Below are positions 60,599-64,000 of a stretch of 64,000 nt of DNA, one piece after another (position 1 is the first letter of the stretch; the number at the start of each line of letters is the position of its first letter). This DNA comes from Clavelina lepadiformis (Eukaryota; Chordata; Ascidiacea; Aplousobranchia; Clavelinidae). Below the pieces are notes generated by a model. The model was given only the letters and a program-made list of their open reading frames with translations. It did not search any database and was not told where the DNA came from. The DNA is taken from positions 4,447,856 through 4,511,855 of the forward strand of contig NC_135246.1 in the NCBI RefSeq assembly GCF_947623445.1. Direction: 5' to 3'. A program made the translations under genes and the position numbers.

Positions 60599-61018
60599 GT
60601 GATTGACAGTAGCGGTCACGACCAGGACTGCAGAGTATGGCAGTTTTTGCTGAGATCTCGTTTGTGCAGAAGCAAAATTCCAATTTGCAAGGAAGCAGCT
60701 GATGTGCACTGTGACTTGTGGTCCAAGGCTGCTCAGCGTCTGCGCAGGCAAGTTGCAGCTCTCTATGAGAGAAATCAGGAATATCTCTTTGAGAAATTAG
60801 TGTTTCCTGTGTGTTTTCAGGAGACCTCGATTTGCCCTGGTGCACAATGCTATTTTGGAAAAAATTCTCAATTGTGCCCTTGTCATACTCTGCAGTCTGG
60901 GTCACAACATCGAGCAAAATTTTTGGTCCACCAAGAGAAGTTTAGCCGATGGTATGCAAAATTAGTGCATCACCTTGATCTACGTTTTATGTTGTGCTGT
61001 GGCAAAGGGAATTTTTAA
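60599..61018 (+). CDS. Unrecognised 139-codon open frame, possible 3' exon
   Basis: The segment is GC-richer than its surroundings and open to TAA at 61016-61018, with an acceptor-like AAAGTTGTAG just before it and AATAAA about 300 bp downstream (61321). The product is Cys-rich near its end (VCFQETSICPGAQCYF, QLCPCH). A minus-strand frame over the same bases (60917-60507, 136 codons) is equally open, and part of the segment resembles 51796-51865. So it may instead be a dispersed repeat. Function unknown. Confidence 0.2.
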   Translation: MIDSSGHDQDCRVWQFLLRSRLCRSKIPICKEAADVHCDLWSKAAQRLRRQVAALYERNQEYLFEKLVFPVCFQETSICPGAQCYFGKNSQLCPCHTLQSGSQHRAKFLVHQEKFSRWYAKLVHHLDLRFMLCCGKGNF

Positions 61019-61861
61019 CTGTGAGCAATGTGGTGGCTGCCCCTCTGTAACAAGCGTTGTGGGGAGGTGTGAATGCCTATAACCTCATGTACATATAAAA
61101 TTTGACCCCATTTGACTGTAGTATATAATGTATGAATTTTAAGGTATTACAAGTTGTGTTGAAAAACCTTTGCAATTGGCTGAGTTAATTACATTATCTT
61201 ACCTAAAACAGCTTCTTGTTTTCCTGTTGTGATAAACTTTGACATCAAGCAACCTTAATTTGTATAGTAGTTATGATGCTTAAATATTATTATTAATAAT
61301 GCTGTACGATAGTATTATCCAATAAAACATTCCTACAAATGAAAATCAACAGTCAAGAAAAAGCAATAAAACCCTAAAGATGCTTAAACTACGGTCACTT
61401 TAACGTGGTTAATGATAAAACTTTGCATAAATACATGTTGCACATCCATGTTTCTTGTTATTTATTAGTTTGTTTTTTTTTTTATTTGAAGGCAAAACGA
61501 ATGTCACTGCATCATATCTAAGAGCGTTCCTCAGATAAATAGTGATTATATACTACAAGCATATACGTTAAAAAGCGTTTTTAGTTTGTGACTGACACAT
61601 AGCTTATACACTTGCTCCATATTACTGTATGTAAATTATTCTCCATCTAAATAAACTGTTGATTTGTTTAAAACTTTGTATAATGTGTTTCTTTCTGGTT
61701 CACATTTGGAACTTGCTTTTTATTTTCTTGGTATGTGTCATGCGCAAGTTGCTCCATAATTTCCCCTGAATTAAAATTTACAAACGGTCTGTAAATTTAC
61801 ACAGTTGACAACCCTGGTCATAATCTCCATTGAATCCCACAGTTTTTTCATCCAAAAAATG
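61019..61861. other. No gene recognised
   Basis: AT-rich DNA with an AATAAA at 61321 and a T-run near 61473. Nothing else supported. Confidence 0.4.
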
Positions 61862-61870
61862 GTTTCGAAC

Positions 61871-62586
61871 GGGATCACGAGAAGTGACCGTGAACAAAAT
61901 AACCAGCGACAACTGGTAGTGGACAACTGACCGACAACAAATTGGCCGACGATCAAATTAACCGTGACGTAAATTGGCCGGCGATGAAATTAACCGTCGA
62001 TAAATTGGCCGGCAATCAAATTAACCGGCGACAATTTGGCCGTCAGAAGGTCAAAATTCTAATTCACTATCTAGTCGCGCATCAGCTTTAATCTCAGCCA
62101 ATTAAGTATGTGTATTGTAGTCAAGGTTGACTGATTTTTTGAATATGATATGATTTTTTGAATATCAGTTTGTGTAAATTTTAGTGCCCTTATTATGTAG
62201 TGTCATATGTGTTTTGCAGTGAACTTCTTTTAATGTTGTTACTCGTATTTCTCGTATTTCTGGAAATATTTCTGTTTATTTCAATAAATGTTTCAATGTG
62301 TATTGAAATAAAAAAAAAAATTTTGTTAAAAACAAAGGAAATAGTTACAAACAAATATTTACTTTACATATCATATACTGCCATCAACTTAAACACAATA
62401 ATTCAGCACTTGCACGGTCAATTTACCTTCCGGTCAATTTTCATTCCGGTAAGTCTGTTTTCGGTTAGTTTGTTCGCGGTCAATTTACATTACGGTGAGT
62501 TTGTTTGCGGTCAATTTACGCCACGTTCAGTTGTCCCCGGTGAGTTTGTTCGCGGTCATTTTCCCGCGGTCATATGTCATGGAACC
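61871..62586. mobile_element. Second foldback-type element with tandem 15-16-bp units
   Basis: Flanked by GTTTCGAAC (61862-61870) and GTTTTGAAC (62587-62595), a 9-bp duplication with one mismatch. The left arm is about ten tandem units of 15-16 bp, alternating ACCGTCGATAAATTG and GCCGGCAATCAAATTA. The right arm carries inverted, more diverged units (GCGGTCAATTTAC, GGTGAGTTTGTTC). Ends begin GGGATCACGAGAAGTGACCG and, from the right, GGTTCCATGACATATGACCG. The architecture equals that of 50129-51714 with a different unit sequence. No transposase. Confidence 0.7.
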
Positions 62587-62700
62587 GTTTTGAACAACTA
62601 GTTTAGCATTTAGAAAGATTTTGTTGAAATGTTTTTTGCAAATCAAGTTTAGTTTGTTTTTATTTTTAGCTTGTTACTGAAGTGGTGACTTAACAGAGAA

Positions 62701-62708
62701 TATAAAAG
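62701..62708 (+). promoter_or_regulatory. TATA box candidate
   Basis: TATAAAAG lies 40-46 bp before the two in-frame ATGs of the candidate ACAP exon, which leaves room for a short 5' leader. Support is by sequence and spacing only. Confidence 0.35.
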
Positions 62709-62747
62709 TATATATTAAGAGCTAGTGTACATATCTACTTCACATTG

Positions 62748-62804
62748 ATGACAATGTCTTCTAAGCTGCTCCATCTTGAAGATTGCTTAGAGGATAGCCC
62801 TCAG
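62748..62804 (+). CDS. Candidate first coding exon of an ACAP-type ArfGAP
   Basis: Nineteen codons from ATG (a second in-frame ATG at 62754) to a CAG|GTATAT donor in phase 0. The peptide ends KLLHLEDCLEDSPQ. Vertebrate ACAP1/2 proteins (ArfGAP with coiled coil, ankyrin repeats and PH domain) begin with a very similar D/E-E-C-L-K-D-S-P-R segment that opens the BAR domain. If correct, the gene runs rightwards and its remaining exons lie beyond the window, since none was recognised up to 64000. ACAP proteins act on Arf6 in endosomal recycling. The evidence is one short exon with good motif similarity, a plausible donor and a TATA box. Confidence 0.4.
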
Positions 62805-64000
62805 GTATATACTTTACATATACATCTTTAAATTATAAAATTATGATATATTATAAATTCAGCATATTTGAAACTATAATTAAAAATTTATAGTTGGTGT
62901 GTTATTGGCATCATATGATTTCTTATTCATTATTGTTTAGTATTTTACGATAACAAAGAGTGTAGAAGAATCACTTGTCATAAAACACTACTTAGTGATG
63001 CTCTCTTGGTCTCTCAATGAGTTGCCGTTAAACACATAACTTGTCGGTTATATATGTCCACACCTTAGTTGAGACGAAATTAAAATTACTAGATCTGAAA
63101 GAGTCTGGATATTTATCTAAGATTAGGTCGGGGAGTTTAGACTCAGCACGTGATGATGTGAATTGATATGTTGAACATGAAAGGGGTGCCATAAAGCACA
63201 TTTTATGTAAGAAGTAAGACTCACTTAATTCATTTTTTGCATTATAAATCAATGTGTCGCTCTAGGACTATCAGTTATACTCTCACCTAATAAAATGTAG
63301 GTTTACTTAGAAACTGCAACATTTTTGCTATTGAACGTTTGACTTAACACAAGAACGACCAAGCGCATCAATTAATATATTTCAAATATTCGATTTCTTG
63401 TATCTCTGCCGGGCATCACCTTTTTCTGCTGAGAATTTTTGACAATTATTTATTTCTTACAATGCTCAGTTGGTCTGACTTTTGAGAGTTTTACGATTAA
63501 AACGACAAATTTACTCATATATCTACGTAGAATGACCAAGTACGTCAATTGTCTCTCACAGCTTAAAATTTCACATTGAGTCTACGGAAGGTGTGATTGC
63601 AGTCTACAGAATCATTACAACGTGAAAAAATGGAACAACGTAATAATCAGCATTGTCTGAGGTGTAATTGAGCTTTGTGAGGTAATACCAAGATTGGGAT
63701 AATATCCATCCAGCGTCCTACTTCACTGCGCAACCTTAAAGTGCCGTAACAGAACAATGGATTTGTACAACACCTGCTGACGTACAGCTTGTGGGAAATG
63801 CGCGATAAAAACTTGCCCAAACTCTGCTGATTGGATGTAACCAATAACTTGCTTATCTTTGTGAACTGTTGCAGTTATTATTTTGCAAACAACAACATTT
63901 TTTATATTTTTTCTCCTTCAAGCTGATGCATGAAATTTGTGGTTTATGCCTGCCAGGTTGCGTTTTTAATTGTGTGCTTTCTTCCGAATAAAGTATAGCA
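62805..64000. other. No exon recognised; possible intron of the ACAP candidate
   Basis: AT-rich sequence without convincing coding segments on either strand. If the exon at 62748-62804 is real, this is its first intron. Confidence 0.3.

Overview
The window is eukaryotic nuclear DNA from an animal: AT-rich, genes split by GT-AG introns, and long stretches filled with small DNA transposons. The recognisable host genes are conserved metazoan genes: TFG, an SPSB-type SPRY/SOCS-box gene, mitochondrial ribosomal protein MRPS5, a HELLS/LSH-type SNF2 helicase, a two-span membrane protein with LPxY motifs (3' part only) and probably the first exon of an ACAP-type ArfGAP. Short introns, close gene spacing and the repeat style suggest a marine invertebrate, perhaps a tunicate. 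That placement is an inference and nothing here proves it.

Layout. 1-5.0 kb: no gene seen, old dispersed repeats. 5.0-6.4 kb: a hAT-type MITE just downstream of the last two exons of the membrane-protein gene (minus). 9.1-11.0 kb: a complete short LTR retrotransposon (minus) whose 403-bp LTRs read as identical. 11.5-12.4 kb: a hAT-like element holding a tRNA-like SINE. 14.8-27.4 kb: TFG (minus, seven coding exons, 416 aa). Its intron 2 holds a gag-like retroelement relic and its intron 3 a 1.75-kb transposon with a broken ORF and 8-bp target duplications. 29.7-30.1 kb: a small relative of that transposon. 33.9-34.3 kb: a foldback MITE. 38.2-39.8 kb: the SPSB gene (plus, three exons, 324 aa). 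40.9-43.9 kb: a dispersed repeat family containing a conserved CCAAT motif. 43.0-48.4 kb: MRPS5 (three exons) and directly upstream HELLS (one exon), both minus and only 273 bp apart.

49.3-62.6 kb is a transposon nest. It contains two MITEs whose ends both begin TACCGTATTTT, a foldback element with 9-bp target duplications that itself contains a pogo-like MITE, a 4.6-kb P/THAP-type transposon, two tandem hAT-like elements sharing a target site, and a second 9-bp-TSD foldback element of the same design. The candidate ACAP exon follows a TATA box near 62.7 kb.

The most interesting observations are: (1) the P/THAP-type transposon carries a decayed transposase on plus and, facing it, an intact three-exon 301-aa gene with a C2H2 finger on minus; (2) the HELLS-like protein has an apparent chromo-barrel/Tudor-knot domain inserted between its coiled coil and its ATPase, in a single-exon gene; (3) two foldback elements have inverted arms built from 15-16-bp tandem units. 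All calls rest on reading the sequence and on remembered family features. No database search was run.
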